Shown here: piece after piece, positions 37,372 through 46,608 of the stretch
How the letters are laid out: every line of letters begins with the position of its first letter
Position numbering within the stretch: the first letter of the stretch is position 1
From: an uncultured Oscillospiraceae bacterium
GTDB lineage: Bacteria > Bacillota > Clostridia > Oscillospirales > Oscillospiraceae
DNA length: 59,880 nt
Reading direction: 5' to 3'
NCBI GenBank assembly: GCA_910589155.1
Contig: CAJURY010000011.1
Coordinates: 1 to 59,880, forward strand
The notes under the pieces: model-generated
What the model saw: only the letters and a program-made list of their open reading frames with translations
Told to the model about the DNA's origin: nothing
Database searches by the model: none
Position numbers and translations under genes: made by a program

Positions 37372-37417
37372 AAAGCGTGCCGAAAAACGTAGTAAAATCG
37401 TTTCCCGGCACGCTTTT
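37372..37417 (-). terminator. Hairpin downstream of mreB
   Basis: AAAGCGTGCCG (37372-37382) pairs with CGGCACGCTTT (37406-37416), with an inner AAAACG/CGTTT pairing. It lies 42 bases after the mreB stop on the minus strand, followed there by TTTAG, a short T tract. Confidence 0.5.
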
Positions 37418-37458
37418 CCTGCAATTTTCATTCTGTTACGGCCACTTGCGGCCAGCTT

Positions 37459-38490
37459 TTATTCTTTCATCAATCTGCGGCGGGCAATGTTAATAGGGCC
37501 TTCCTGCATATGATTCATCCAGCCAAGGCTCTTGCCGCAGCCGTAGGCCACGCAGGAATCCGCGTCATCGGCAATGATACACGGCAAGCCCGTGCGCTCC
37601 GCGATAAGCTGATCCATGCCCCAGAGCAGACTGCCGCCGCCTGTAAGCACGATGCCGTTTTTCGTCAGATCCGCCACCAGCTCCGGGGAGGTATCCTCCA
37701 GCACATGGAGCACCTCGTCTGTAATCTGCCGAGCGGGACGCTTCAGCGTCTCCCAAATTTCAGCCGACTGCAAGGTGATTTCCTTGGCAAGTCCGGTTTT
37801 CAAGTCGCGTCCCAATACTGTTGTGGTAATCTCCTCCGGCCTTGGGTAAACGCAGCCGATGGAAATTTTTATCTCCTCCGCCGTGGCCTGCCCAATCACC
37901 GCTCCATGCTTGCGCCGGACATAACGGATAATCGCCTCGTCAAAAGCGTCCCCCGCTACCTTCAAGGATGCGGAAATTGCCACGCCGTTCATAGTCAGCA
38001 CCGCAATATCCGTGGTGCCGCCGCCGATGTCCACAACCATGTGACCATTGGGACCGGAAATATCCAGATTCGCTCCCAAAGCCGCCGCCAAGGGTTCTTC
38101 AATGAGGTATACCCGCCGGGCGCCTGCTTCCAGCGCCGCGCTGATGACGGCTCGCTCTTCCACTTCCGTCACGCCGCTGGGCACGCAGACCACCACTCTG
38201 GGCTTTACCATGGCGTTCTTCACAGCCTTTCTAAAAAACTGCGCCAGCATCCGCTCCGTCATTTCATAGTCGGAAATGACCCCCTCCCGCAGCGGCTTCA
38301 TCGCCACCACGTTCCCCGGGGTTCTGCCCATCATGCTCCGGGCAGCGGAACCAACCTGCAAAATTTTGCCCGTGTTCCGGTCAACCGCCACAACAGAAGG
38401 CTCCCGCAGTACAATGCCCTTGCCGTCGGCATAGACCAGCATATTGGTGGTTCCTAAATCAACACCCAAATCTTTCGATAAAAACTTCAT
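37459..38490 (-). CDS. mreB: Rod shape-determining protein MreB/Mbl
   Basis: A 343-residue actin-like ATPase. Motifs: DLGVDLGTTNMLVY (phosphate 1), VDIGGGTTDIAVLTMNG (phosphate 2), and VLTGGGSLLWGMDQLIAERTG, cut at LLWGM (adenosine). MreB polymerises beneath the membrane and guides cell wall elongation. It is the last gene of a minus-strand set with a small membrane protein, recD2 and comF, 21 bases after comF; the mreCD genes are not present, so it may be an Mbl-like paralogue. ATG at 38490. Confidence 0.95.
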   Translation of the reverse strand: MKFLSKDLGVDLGTTNMLVYADGKGIVLREPSVVAVDRNTGKILQVGSAARSMMGRTPGNVVAMKPLREGVISDYEMTERMLAQFFRKAVKNAMVKPRVVVCVPSGVTEVEERAVISAALEAGARRVYLIEEPLAAALGANLDISGPNGHMVVDIGGGTTDIAVLTMNGVAISASLKVAGDAFDEAIIRYVRRKHGAVIGQATAEEIKISIGCVYPRPEEITTTVLGRDLKTGLAKEITLQSAEIWETLKRPARQITDEVLHVLEDTSPELVADLTKNGIVLTGGGSLLWGMDQLIAERTGLPCIIADDADSCVAYGCGKSLGWMNHMQEGPINIARRRLMKE

Positions 38491-38511
38491 AACTTCTTCA
38501 CCTTGTATCCG

Positions 38512-39162
38512 TTATTTTTCCCGGCGGGTGGCAAAACAGGTGCACCGCACCTCCGCCGCTCCCGCAGTTAATAGCACTCTGGCGCACTCCGAGACAGTTG
38601 CGCCGGTGGTCAGTATATCATCTATGAGCAAAATCCGTTTTCCCGCAATCTCCCTGAGAGCCGTCGCCCGGTATACGCCCATGACGTTAGCATGGCGCGC
38701 CTCTACCTTTTGAATCGACGACTGCGCTGGGTTATTTTTCACCTTTTTCAAAGCCGCAATCATCGGCGCATCCAGTTCTTTTGAAATGACCTCTGCCAGC
38801 AGCTTATCTTGATCGTAGCCTCTTTTGCGCAGACGCTTTTTACTGATGGGTACATAAGTAATCAAGTCAAATTCCGACGGGAAGGTTTCCCGAATCGCAG
38901 CGGCCATTTCCTTTCCAAAAGTTGGAGCATAGTGCTCCTTGCCGCGAAACTTATACCGCAGCAAGGCTTCGCGCACGTTATCCTCATAGGTATAAACCGC
39001 CGTCCAGCCAGCAACATAGGGAAGCTTTTTGCAATTCCCCTGATAAGTTTCTATTTTCCGGCAGGCCGCGCAGCAGTCTATCTCCCCTTTTGCCAAAAGC
39101 TTACAGCAAAACACGCATTTTCGAGGAAACAGCAGTTCCAGCAGACCATTCAGCAGTTTCAT
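38512..39162 (-). CDS. comF: ComF family protein (phosphoribosyltransferase-like)
   Basis: A 216-residue protein. The N-terminal zinc finger is CVFCCKLLAKGEIDCCAAC and the C-terminal PRTase domain has the PRPP loop RILLIDDILTTGATVSECA. ComF takes part in late DNA uptake steps in naturally competent bacteria, and its own substrate is unknown. The start overlaps the end of recD2 by four bases (ATGA), so the two are coupled. A comM gene elsewhere in the window makes natural transformation possible, but no comEC/comEA is seen. Confidence 0.92.
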   Translation of the reverse strand: MKLLNGLLELLFPRKCVFCCKLLAKGEIDCCAACRKIETYQGNCKKLPYVAGWTAVYTYEDNVREALLRYKFRGKEHYAPTFGKEMAAAIRETFPSEFDLITYVPISKKRLRKRGYDQDKLLAEVISKELDAPMIAALKKVKNNPAQSSIQKVEARHANVMGVYRATALREIAGKRILLIDDILTTGATVSECARVLLTAGAAEVRCTCFATRREK

Positions 39163-41372
39163 GCTTCTTTCTCCTGCAATCTGAGCTTCAGTCCCGTATA
39201 CCGGCGACTCTTACGGTAGTTTTCCGTCATAGCCGCAACAACTTCCTCTCGCCCCACAATGATCAGCATTTGCCTGGCTCGTGTAATGGCGGTATACAAA
39301 ATACTGCGGGTGAGCAGATAAGGGCTTCCCCCCCACGCCGCCAAAATCACAGCGCGGTACTCGCTGCCCTGGCTTTTATGCACCGTCATGGCGTAGGCCA
39401 GCTCCAGCTCGTTCAGCATATCGAAGGTGTATTCCACATATTTTTCGTCAAAATCCACCGTTATAGTTTCCTGCTCCGGGTCAATGGAAACAATAGTACC
39501 AATATCTCCATTGAAAACCCCCGCGCCAGCTGCGCTGCCGTCTCGCTTTTTCCATAGTATATCATAATTATTACGAATTTGCATCACCCGATCGCCTTCC
39601 CGGAAGGAAAAATCTCCCCGCTTTCGCTCCATTTTCCCCGGCGATTGAGGATTCAGCGCGTTTTGCAGGGCGCGGTTCAGTTCCACCGTCCCGGCGTTTC
39701 CCTTCCGACTGGGGGAAAGCACCTGAATTTCCTCCGGGGCGATGCCCATATTGTTCGGCAATCGGGTACTGCAAAGCTCGCACACCGTCTGCACCACCGC
39801 CTGCTCCGACCGGCGGCGCAGGAAGAAAAAGTCGCTGTCCACCCGGCCAAGCTCCGGGGCTTGCCCCTGATTGACCTTGTGGGCGTTGGTGACAATCAGG
39901 CTTTTTTGCGCCTGCCGGAAAATTTCCGTGAGGCGCACCGTTGGCACAGCGCCGCTGCGGAGCATATCATAGAAGGGAAAGCCCGGCCCTACGGGGGGAA
40001 GCTGATCGGGGTCGCCTACCAGAATCAATCTTGCCCGCTCCGGTACCGCCCGAAGCAACGACGACATCAGCAGCACGTCCACCATGGACGCTTCATCTAC
40101 AATCACCGCGTCGCAGCGAAGGGGCGCGTCCTCATCGTGAAAAAAGGCCATATTGCCAGTAGTGGGTTCTATATTCGCTTCCAGCAGCCGGTGAATGGTG
40201 GAAGCAGGTTCCCCCGTTACCTCAGACAACCGCTTTGCCGCCCTGCCTGTTGGAGCAGCCAGCAGAACAGTCAGACCCATCTGGTGGTAAAGGTCCAAAA
40301 TACCCTTTAAAATTGTAGTTTTGCCGGTGCCGGGGCCGCCTGTCACCGCCATCATTTTGGATGTGGCGGCTGTTTCAATGGCTTCTCGCTGCAAGTCGGA
40401 ATACTGCACCGCGCCGTCCCCCGCCGCCTGCCGGATCATTTGGGATAAATCCTTTGGCTCCGGCAACTCTGCGCCGCACATGGCTATCAGACGGGCTGCG
40501 ATATACGTTTCCGCCTCATAAAGGGCAGGCAAATAGCAAACCGCAATGTTTGCCAGGGTATCCGGTTCCACACGCCCCGCTTCCTTCAGCCGGTGCACGC
40601 CGGATTCCACGGTTTCTGCCTCCACGGAAAGCAAAGTGGCCGTGGCCTGCACCAGCTTATCCACGGGCAAAAAGGCGTGTCCGCCGGTTAAATTGTAGGA
40701 AAGTTCAAACAGAATCCCCGCTTCTACACGGCGGGGATCATCGCCAGTGACCCCAAGGCTGATGGCAAACTGGTCAACCAGAGCAAAATCCGCGTCCAGC
40801 CCGCTTTCTGTGAGCAAATAGGGATCCTCATACAAAAGCTCCACCGCCTGTTCGCCATAGAGCCTGTACAGCTTCACCGCCAGTTCTCCCGGCAGATGGT
40901 GCAGCGTTAAAAACTCAATGAGCCTGCGCATCCCCACCTGCTGGCGGAAGGACTGTCCGATTTCTCTTGCTTTCGATTCCGAAATACCGGATACCTCCGC
41001 CAGACGCAGAGGATCCTGCTCAATCACCGCCAGCGTTTGGCCACCAAACCGCTCCACAATCCGGGCGGCCAGCTTGGGGCCAATGCCTTTCACCGTCCGA
41101 GAGGACAGGTAGCTTAAAATCTCCGGCGTGGTCTCCGGCATCAGTCGCTCCAAAAACTCCGCTTCAAACTGCCGTCCATAGGAAGCGTGGTTGCTCCATT
41201 TGCCGGTGACAACCAGCCGCTCTCCCATGATGGCCAAAGGGATGGTACCAACTACTGTAACCATTTGCCCGGTTTCCGCGTTCAGGCGTAAAACAGTGTA
41301 CCCGTTCTCGTAGTTCTGGTAAACCACAGCCTGCACTGTCCCTTGCAAAATTTCCAATTCACGTTCCGTCAA
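39159..41372 (-). CDS. recD2: ATP-dependent RecD2 DNA helicase
   Basis: A 737-residue superfamily 1B helicase. The N-terminal OB-like part (QGTVQAVVYQNYENGYTVLRL, cut here) leads to helix-hairpin-helix motifs (RTVKGIGPKLAARIVERFGG), then Walker A TGGPGTGKTTILKG near residue 345, DEASMVD, the GDPDQLPPVGPG Q motif and C-terminal AMTVHKSQGSEY and YTAITRARQ. RecD2 unwinds 5-prime tailed DNA and in Firmicutes acts in replication and repair without RecBC. The ATG overlaps the upstream gene by 14 bases. Confidence 0.97.
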   Translation of the reverse strand: MTERELEILQGTVQAVVYQNYENGYTVLRLNAETGQMVTVVGTIPLAIMGERLVVTGKWSNHASYGRQFEAEFLERLMPETTPEILSYLSSRTVKGIGPKLAARIVERFGGQTLAVIEQDPLRLAEVSGISESKAREIGQSFRQQVGMRRLIEFLTLHHLPGELAVKLYRLYGEQAVELLYEDPYLLTESGLDADFALVDQFAISLGVTGDDPRRVEAGILFELSYNLTGGHAFLPVDKLVQATATLLSVEAETVESGVHRLKEAGRVEPDTLANIAVCYLPALYEAETYIAARLIAMCGAELPEPKDLSQMIRQAAGDGAVQYSDLQREAIETAATSKMMAVTGGPGTGKTTILKGILDLYHQMGLTVLLAAPTGRAAKRLSEVTGEPASTIHRLLEANIEPTTGNMAFFHDEDAPLRCDAVIVDEASMVDVLLMSSLLRAVPERARLILVGDPDQLPPVGPGFPFYDMLRSGAVPTVRLTEIFRQAQKSLIVTNAHKVNQGQAPELGRVDSDFFFLRRRSEQAVVQTVCELCSTRLPNNMGIAPEEIQVLSPSRKGNAGTVELNRALQNALNPQSPGKMERKRGDFSFREGDRVMQIRNNYDILWKKRDGSAAGAGVFNGDIGTIVSIDPEQETITVDFDEKYVEYTFDMLNELELAYAMTVHKSQGSEYRAVILAAWGGSPYLLTRSILYTAITRARQMLIIVGREEVVAAMTENYRKSRRYTGLKLRLQEKEA

Positions 41373-41688
41373 AATCTTCTCTCTCCACTTCCGGGCAGAG
41401 CGTATGCACCTGAATCAGCGCGAAATCTTTGCGCGACTCCAGCGCCGCCCGTTCTTCCTTCGTCATGCCGGCGTCCAGCACCAAGAGCCTTCCTTTATAA
41501 AGCCCCATGCCCCGTAGCCAGCTAAAATACCGCAGTGCTTCTTCCGCCTTTGCACTGTCTCCCGCGCCGCACTGTATCACCAAGGCGCTGCCTCTGCCCA
41601 TAGGGAAAAGCAAATAGCCAAAAACCGTCCAAAGCGCGCAAAGCAGCCCAAAAGCGCCGAAAGCCCCAAATAATACATACCATAACAC
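41359..41688 (-). CDS. Hypothetical small membrane protein
   Basis: About 109 residues: two hydrophobic segments (residues 1-35), then a soluble domain with LVIQCGAGDSAKAEEALRYFSWLRGMGLYKGRLLVLDAGM. I do not recognise a family with certainty, though the soluble part resembles a nucleotide-binding or glycosyltransferase-like strand-helix unit. The GTG at 41688 is favoured by GAGGTGG seven bases upstream; the GTG at 41703 has no ribosome site. Overlap with recD2 links them in an operon. Confidence 0.6.
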   Translation of the reverse strand: MLWYVLFGAFGAFGLLCALWTVFGYLLFPMGRGSALVIQCGAGDSAKAEEALRYFSWLRGMGLYKGRLLVLDAGMTKEERAALESRKDFALIQVHTLCPEVEREDFDGT

Positions 41689-41813
41689 AAGCGTCCACCT
41701 CACTGCATTCTATGCGCAAGGCAGCCCCAATGTACCTTTTATTTTACTATATTTCAAACCTTATGCCTAGCCCCATTTCGCAAATTTTCCTTTCTTTTTT
41801 CCAGCATTCATGG

Positions 41814-41819
41814 TATAAT
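41814..41819 (+). promoter_or_regulatory. -10 element before thyA
   Basis: A perfect TATAAT lies 26 bases before the thyA ATG. The -35 region (TTTCTT-like, 41791-41796) is poor. It also lies over an upstream in-frame ATG at 41818, which is therefore not the start. Confidence 0.5.
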
Positions 41820-41844
41820 GGTGAAAAATTGGAGGGATAGACCC

Positions 41845-42675
41845 ATGAGCAGAGCAGACGAGCTTTATAAGGCAACTTGCCTGGACATCCTGGAAAACGG
41901 ATTTTGGGATACAGCGCTGGAGGTGCGCCCCCATTGGGCGGACGGTACGCCGGCTCACACCGTTAAAAAATTCGGCGTGGTAAACCGGTACAATTTACAA
42001 GAAGAATTCCCCATTATGACATTGCGCCGCACGGCGTTTCGATCCTGTATTGATGAGCTTTTGTGGATCTGGCAGAAAAAGTCCAACAGCATTCGCGACC
42101 TTGGCAGTCACATCTGGGATAGCTGGGCAGATGAAAACGGCTCCATTGGCAAGGCCTACGGCTATCAGCTCGGGGTAAAGCACCAATACCCGGAGGGCGA
42201 ATTTGATCAGGTAGACCGGGTGCTTTACGATTTAAAGCACAATCCCGCCAGCCGCCGGATTCTCACCAATCTTTACAATTTTGCCGATCTGCATGAAATG
42301 GCGCTGTACCCTTGCGCTTATTCCATGACCTTTAATGTCTCCGGCAATACCCTAAACGCCATCTTGAACCAGCGCAGTCAGGATATGCTTACCGCCAACA
42401 ACTGGAACGTATGCCAATACGCCGTGCTCGTGCATATGCTGGCGCAGGTTTCCGGCCTTCAGGCCGGGGAATTGGTACATGTCATCGCAGATTGCCATAT
42501 TTACGACCGTCATGTGCCGCTGGTAAAAAAAATGCTGGAAAATCCCAGCTATCCCGCGCCCAGATTCACCATCGATTCCGGCGTGACGAATTTCTACGCC
42601 TTTACCAAGGACAGCTTCCAACTGGAAAATTATCAATTCGCAGCCTTCGACGAAAAAATTCCCGTGGCGATTTGA
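41845..42675 (+). CDS. thyA: Thymidylate synthase
   Basis: A 276-residue ThyA enzyme. Visible motifs are FPIMTLRRTAFRSCIDELLW, RRILTNLYNFADLHEMALYPCAYSMTFNV (cut here; the nucleophile is the Cys in YPCAYS) and LNQRSQDMLTANNWNVCQYAVL (dUMP and folate contacts). It makes dTMP from dUMP with methylene-tetrahydrofolate. The active-site loop differs from the Escherichia coli PPCH form, as in related clostridial enzymes. ATG follows GGAGGGATAGACCC. The folA gene begins ten bases after the stop codon. Confidence 0.93.
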   Translation: MSRADELYKATCLDILENGFWDTALEVRPHWADGTPAHTVKKFGVVNRYNLQEEFPIMTLRRTAFRSCIDELLWIWQKKSNSIRDLGSHIWDSWADENGSIGKAYGYQLGVKHQYPEGEFDQVDRVLYDLKHNPASRRILTNLYNFADLHEMALYPCAYSMTFNVSGNTLNAILNQRSQDMLTANNWNVCQYAVLVHMLAQVSGLQAGELVHVIADCHIYDRHVPLVKKMLENPSYPAPRFTIDSGVTNFYAFTKDSFQLENYQFAAFDEKIPVAI

Positions 42676-42685
42676 GGTGAAACGC

Positions 42686-43165
42686 ATGGACGCAATCGTA
42701 GCCGTATACGCCGATTGGGGCATCGGCGCAAAGGGAACCCAGCCCATTGCCCTTTCTGCCGATCGGGCGTACTTTCGTAAGATGACAAAAGGAGCGGCCG
42801 TCATTGTTGGACGCAAAACAGTAGAGGATTTCCCAGGTGGAAAGCCTTTGCCCGGCCGCGCCAATCTTCTGCTGACCCGGCAGGCAATTGCCCTGCCCGG
42901 CTTTGAGATCGTACACAGCCCGGAGGAAGCTTTGGAACGGGCAGCCGCTTTTGAGAAGGTTTTCGTCATCGGCGGAGCAGGCGTATACAAAACGCTGCTG
43001 CCCTATTGCAGCCGGGTTTTCGTCACCAAGCTGGCAGTTTGCCCGGAATCCGACGTTTTCTTCCCCAATCTGGAGGAAAATTCTCAGTGGAAGCTTACCG
43101 AAACCCTCGGTGCAGGAGAAGAAAACGGCATTGCCTATGAATTCCTGCTCTTCCAGAGAAGTTAA
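42686..43165 (+). CDS. folA: Dihydrofolate reductase
   Basis: A 159-residue DHFR of usual length. It reads MDAIVAVYADWGIGAKGTQP, RAYFRKMTKGAAVIVGRKTVEDFPGGKPLPGR (cut at GAAVIVGRKT) and KVFVIGGAGVYKTLLPYC, giving the folate and NADPH contacts. It restores tetrahydrofolate consumed by thyA, so the pair is a functional unit. ATG at 42686 is preferred over GTG at 42677 because GAGGTG lies six bases before it. Confidence 0.95.
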   Translation: MDAIVAVYADWGIGAKGTQPIALSADRAYFRKMTKGAAVIVGRKTVEDFPGGKPLPGRANLLLTRQAIALPGFEIVHSPEEALERAAAFEKVFVIGGAGVYKTLLPYCSRVFVTKLAVCPESDVFFPNLEENSQWKLTETLGAGEENGIAYEFLLFQRS

Positions 43166-43331
43166 ATTTCAGAGCCGGTGGCCGCAAAGCTGCCGGCTCC
43201 AAAATTTCTCCCGTAGTTTCAAAAGGAACCGCTCTATGCTAAGAAAGCAGGCAAAAATGGGAGCTTTCACCGGTAGATTTTCTTTTCCTTTTTGCTTATA
43301 ATCATCCCAACAACACAAGGAGGTCATAAGC

Positions 43332-43784
43332 ATGAGTTTGGGAAACAATCTTTTCAAAGCCAGGAAGAAAAGCGGCTACACACAAGAAGATGCGGCCGAA
43401 CGGCTGGGGGTCAGCAGGCAGACAATTTCTAAATGGGAGCTTGACGAAACGCTTCCAGATATACGCCAGTCCAAAAAATTAGCGAACTTATATCATCTAA
43501 CCTTAGACGAATTGTTGGATTTTGACGCAGATTTAAAAGAAATCGAGGAAATTATCCAGAGCATAAACCTGGAAAAGGAAGATCAAATCGATTGGAGCAG
43601 CGCTTGGAGCAAAAAATTCCCCATTTTGGCTTCCTACCCTTCCCTGTCCGGGATCAAAAGCTATGTCGAACCGATTGCAAAGATTCAGGAAATGCTGAAA
43701 TCCGAATTTCATTTATCCGACTTAGACGCTTTTCTGGTTTACAAAGACATCTTATATCGCATTTACAAAAGCCATCAGAAATAG
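43332..43784 (+). CDS. XRE family transcriptional regulator
   Basis: A 150-residue protein with a Cro/CI-type helix-turn-helix in residues 1-60 (NNLFKARKKSGYTQEDAAERL, then VSRQTISKWELDETLPD). The remaining 90 residues are helical (DFDADLKEIEEIIQS) and have no recognised ligand domain. AAGGAGGTCATAAGC precedes ATG, and a TATAAT lies 35 bases upstream. Being alone, it may regulate a distant or neighbouring gene; no operator was identified. Confidence 0.88.
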   Translation: MSLGNNLFKARKKSGYTQEDAAERLGVSRQTISKWELDETLPDIRQSKKLANLYHLTLDELLDFDADLKEIEEIIQSINLEKEDQIDWSSAWSKKFPILASYPSLSGIKSYVEPIAKIQEMLKSEFHLSDLDAFLVYKDILYRIYKSHQK

Positions 43785-43798
43785 CAAGCATCCTTTGC

Positions 43799-43842
43799 AA
43801 AAAAGCTGCGCCGCTCTGCAATTCCAGCGGCGCAGCTTTTTA
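43799..43842. terminator. Bidirectional terminator after XRE regulator
   Basis: AAAAAGCTGCGCCGCT pairs with AGCGGCGCAGCTTTTT over a loop of about ten bases. A and T tracts flank it, so it serves the XRE gene and the U32 peptidase gene on the other strand. Confidence 0.92.
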
Positions 43843-43853
43843 TAGATTATCGT

Positions 43854-45080
43854 TTACTTCCCAGACAGCTCCACCTGCCGGCGCAGGATAGAAAATCTGG
43901 GAACAGGCTTTGGAAGCTGCATTTTAAAAAGCATCTGAGGCGTTCTCGCCTCCGGTAAATCCTCGCCGGCTTCCGTTCGCATCATGGGAACCTCCATGGC
44001 AAAGGGTTTTGTACTCGGACCGACAAGCTCTACCGCGTCTCCCACAGCGAACTTGTTGCGCAAGCTCAATGTCGCCATCCCGTTTGCCTCGCAGTCCACC
44101 ACAATGGCGCAAACCTGCCACTGACGCAGATACCGGGAGCTTTCCGTATACTGCCCTGGATAGCCATAATAAAACCCGGTGCTGTATACCCGGTGAGACA
44201 CATGATCCACCTCGTCCCGCCAAACTGGGTCAATGGGCAAACCTTTTGCCGCCGCGTCCAGCACATGCCGGTACGCCCCGGTCACAATTGCCGCATAGTA
44301 CGCGGATTTTGCCCGGCCTTCAATTTTGATACAGTCGATTCCCGCGTCCATGATATCGTCCAGATGGTCGATCATGCACATATCCCGGGAATTCATGATG
44401 TATGTACCTTTTTCATCCTCAAACACCGGAAAATACTCTCCCGGCCGCTTTTCCTCCATCAGCGCATACTGATAGCGGCAAGGCTGGGCACAGGCGCCCC
44501 GATTGGAATCCCGTCCGGTCATATAGTTGGACAGTAGGCAGCGGCCAGAATAGGAAACGCACATCGCGCCATGAGCAAAGGTCTCCAGTTCCAGTTCCTT
44601 TGGCGTTTTCTCCCGAATTTCCCGGATTTCCGCCAGTGAGGTTTCCCGCGCCAGCACCACGCGCTGGGCGCCCAGCTCGTACCACGCCTTAGCGCAGGCA
44701 TAATTAGCGATGGATTGCTGGGTGGAAATGTGACGCTGGCACTTGGGCGCATAGCGCCCCGCCAGGGTAAACGCGCCCAGATCCGCCAAAATCAGCGCGT
44801 CTACCTCCGCATCGTTTAACGCTTCCAAATATGCCGGAAGCTGGGCAATTTCCTCGTTCCGGGGCATAGTATTCACCGTCACATGCACTTTCACGCCATG
44901 CTCGTGGGCAAATTTCACCGCCTCTGGTAATGCCTCCGGGGAAAAATTCCCCGCGAAGGAGCGCATACCAAAGCTGGTACCAGCCAAGTACACAGCGTCC
45001 GCACCATATAACACTGCCATTTGCAGCCGTTCAAAATCTCCCGCCGGAGCCAAAAGCTCCGGTTTTTTCCATTTATTCAT
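43854..45080 (-). CDS. U32 family peptidase / tRNA hydroxylation (TrhP-like)
   Basis: A 408-residue protein. The U32 signature ETFAHGAMCVSYSGRCLLS (near residue 165) is followed by TGRDSNRGACAQPCRYQY, which supplies the Fe-S Cys residues. TrhP/YegQ-type members hydroxylate uridine 34 of tRNAs using prephenate, while others are thought to be collagenases; the Cys set fits the tRNA group. It overlaps mltG by eight bases and ends at the XRE-gene terminator. Confidence 0.93.
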   Translation of the reverse strand: MNKWKKPELLAPAGDFERLQMAVLYGADAVYLAGTSFGMRSFAGNFSPEALPEAVKFAHEHGVKVHVTVNTMPRNEEIAQLPAYLEALNDAEVDALILADLGAFTLAGRYAPKCQRHISTQQSIANYACAKAWYELGAQRVVLARETSLAEIREIREKTPKELELETFAHGAMCVSYSGRCLLSNYMTGRDSNRGACAQPCRYQYALMEEKRPGEYFPVFEDEKGTYIMNSRDMCMIDHLDDIMDAGIDCIKIEGRAKSAYYAAIVTGAYRHVLDAAAKGLPIDPVWRDEVDHVSHRVYSTGFYYGYPGQYTESSRYLRQWQVCAIVVDCEANGMATLSLRNKFAVGDAVELVGPSTKPFAMEVPMMRTEAGEDLPEARTPQMLFKMQLPKPVPRFSILRRQVELSGK

Positions 45081-46569
45081 CAGGCTCCGTCTCGCCTCCC
45101 AGGCTGGCTAAGAATGCGTTGTGCTCCTCCAGCGTTCTTGTGAAATAATGGGTGCCGTCGGTATCCAGGGCATAGTAATAGTAATCCGTTTCTTCCGGCT
45201 GCAACGCTGCACGCAGGCTGGAAATACCGGGATTGGCAATGGGACCGGCTGGCAAGCCCGCAACCTTATAGGTATTATAAGGACTGTCAATTTCCAGATC
45301 CTTGTAAGTCAGTCTATCCTTATGCTCGCCCAAGGCGTACTGCACCGTCGCGTCAATATTCAGATACGAAAAGTCCGGGCTGCAAAGACGGTTATATATG
45401 ACGGAAGCAATCAGATCGCTTTCGCCGGAACCGGCGGACTCCTTCTCAATCATGGAGGCAATATTGACAACGTCATGAACCGTCATTTTATGAGAGGCGA
45501 TGTAGGCCTCGTCATAACCGTTGGCCGCCAGCTTTTCCGCCAATTGATCGTTGAGCAGGCTGATCCGACCAATCATAGCGTCGTCAAATTTGCGCTCAAA
45601 GTTATTCAGAAGCTTGCGCAGCACCCGCTCCGGATCGTCGCTGGTGTAGAATCGGTAGGTATCCGGGAACAAATAGCCCTCCAGAGGGTATTCGCCCTCT
45701 CTGGATAGATTGTCCATAAACCAATAATCATCCACTTCCACCGTTTTTTGCGCCTGCTGCAATTCCTCCGCCGAGCAGACGCCTTCACTTTCCAACAGGG
45801 CAAAAAGCTGCCGGCAGGAATAGCCTTCCGGAATCACCACTTCAATTTCCGTCCGATTGACGGAAGATCGGCCAAGGGCGTTGACAATGGCGAAATAATC
45901 GTACATGGTGTTTAACGTAAATTCGCCTCTGCCGATCTTATCCCGGGCGTTGGAATAATCGGCATAGAAATTAAACAGCCATTCGTAGCGTACCAAGCCC
46001 GCGTCCACCAGCTTTTTTGTAATATCCTCCATGGTATCCGTCTCGGCAATGGTTACCTTCACCTCTTTGTCCCGTCTTTTCAGCGCCAGCACGTCGTCCG
46101 CGCAGATCCAAACCAGCATGGCGGCGGAAAAACCCGTAAGCACTACAATAAACCAGAGAATCATGGTGCAAAGAAAATGAGGGATGCCAAAAAGCCCCGC
46201 GTCTCTGCGCTTCATTTCTTTGCGCTTACGGCGTCTTTTATGCCTTACAAAGGCTTTCGGCTCCTCCCGGGAACCGCCCTCCATCACCGCTTCAAAATCG
46301 CTGTCAAAGGTATCCCTGTATTCCTGATCCCGGAATTCTTCCACAGGCGGTTCCGGCAATTGTCCTTGCGGATCCGAATCCTTCCTGCCCAGTTCTTCCC
46401 AGGTTTGCAGCAAAATACGGTCAATTGTAGCCCCCGCAGGGTCGTCCAATCCGGCGGCGTCCATCGCCAGCTCGTCCGGCTCCAGCTCTGGATCCATGTC
46501 GAAAAACTGCATATCCTCCGCACCGTCAAACTCCATGCCGCCAAGCCCATTGGTATCAAACTTATCCAT
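45073..46569 (-). CDS. mltG: Endolytic transglycosylase MltG with acidic N-terminal extension
   Basis: A 498-residue YceG-like protein. Residues 1-108 are an acidic, low-complexity cytosolic extension (DMDPELEPDELAMDAAG and similar), followed by a basic cluster RHKRRRKRKEMKRR (109-122) and a membrane helix (132-157). The extracellular part has a LysM-like region and the catalytic glutamate in VNIASMIEKESAG. MltG cuts nascent glycan strands and sets their length. A typical MltG is about 340-380 residues, so the extension is unusual. Its stop is in the U32 gene start. Confidence 0.93.
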   Translation of the reverse strand: MDKFDTNGLGGMEFDGAEDMQFFDMDPELEPDELAMDAAGLDDPAGATIDRILLQTWEELGRKDSDPQGQLPEPPVEEFRDQEYRDTFDSDFEAVMEGGSREEPKAFVRHKRRRKRKEMKRRDAGLFGIPHFLCTMILWFIVVLTGFSAAMLVWICADDVLALKRRDKEVKVTIAETDTMEDITKKLVDAGLVRYEWLFNFYADYSNARDKIGRGEFTLNTMYDYFAIVNALGRSSVNRTEIEVVIPEGYSCRQLFALLESEGVCSAEELQQAQKTVEVDDYWFMDNLSREGEYPLEGYLFPDTYRFYTSDDPERVLRKLLNNFERKFDDAMIGRISLLNDQLAEKLAANGYDEAYIASHKMTVHDVVNIASMIEKESAGSGESDLIASVIYNRLCSPDFSYLNIDATVQYALGEHKDRLTYKDLEIDSPYNTYKVAGLPAGPIANPGISSLRAALQPEETDYYYYALDTDGTHYFTRTLEEHNAFLASLGGETEPDE

Positions 46570-46608
46570 AGATTTTCCTCCTTCCGCCGAAAGGCAAAAG
46601 CCGCAATT

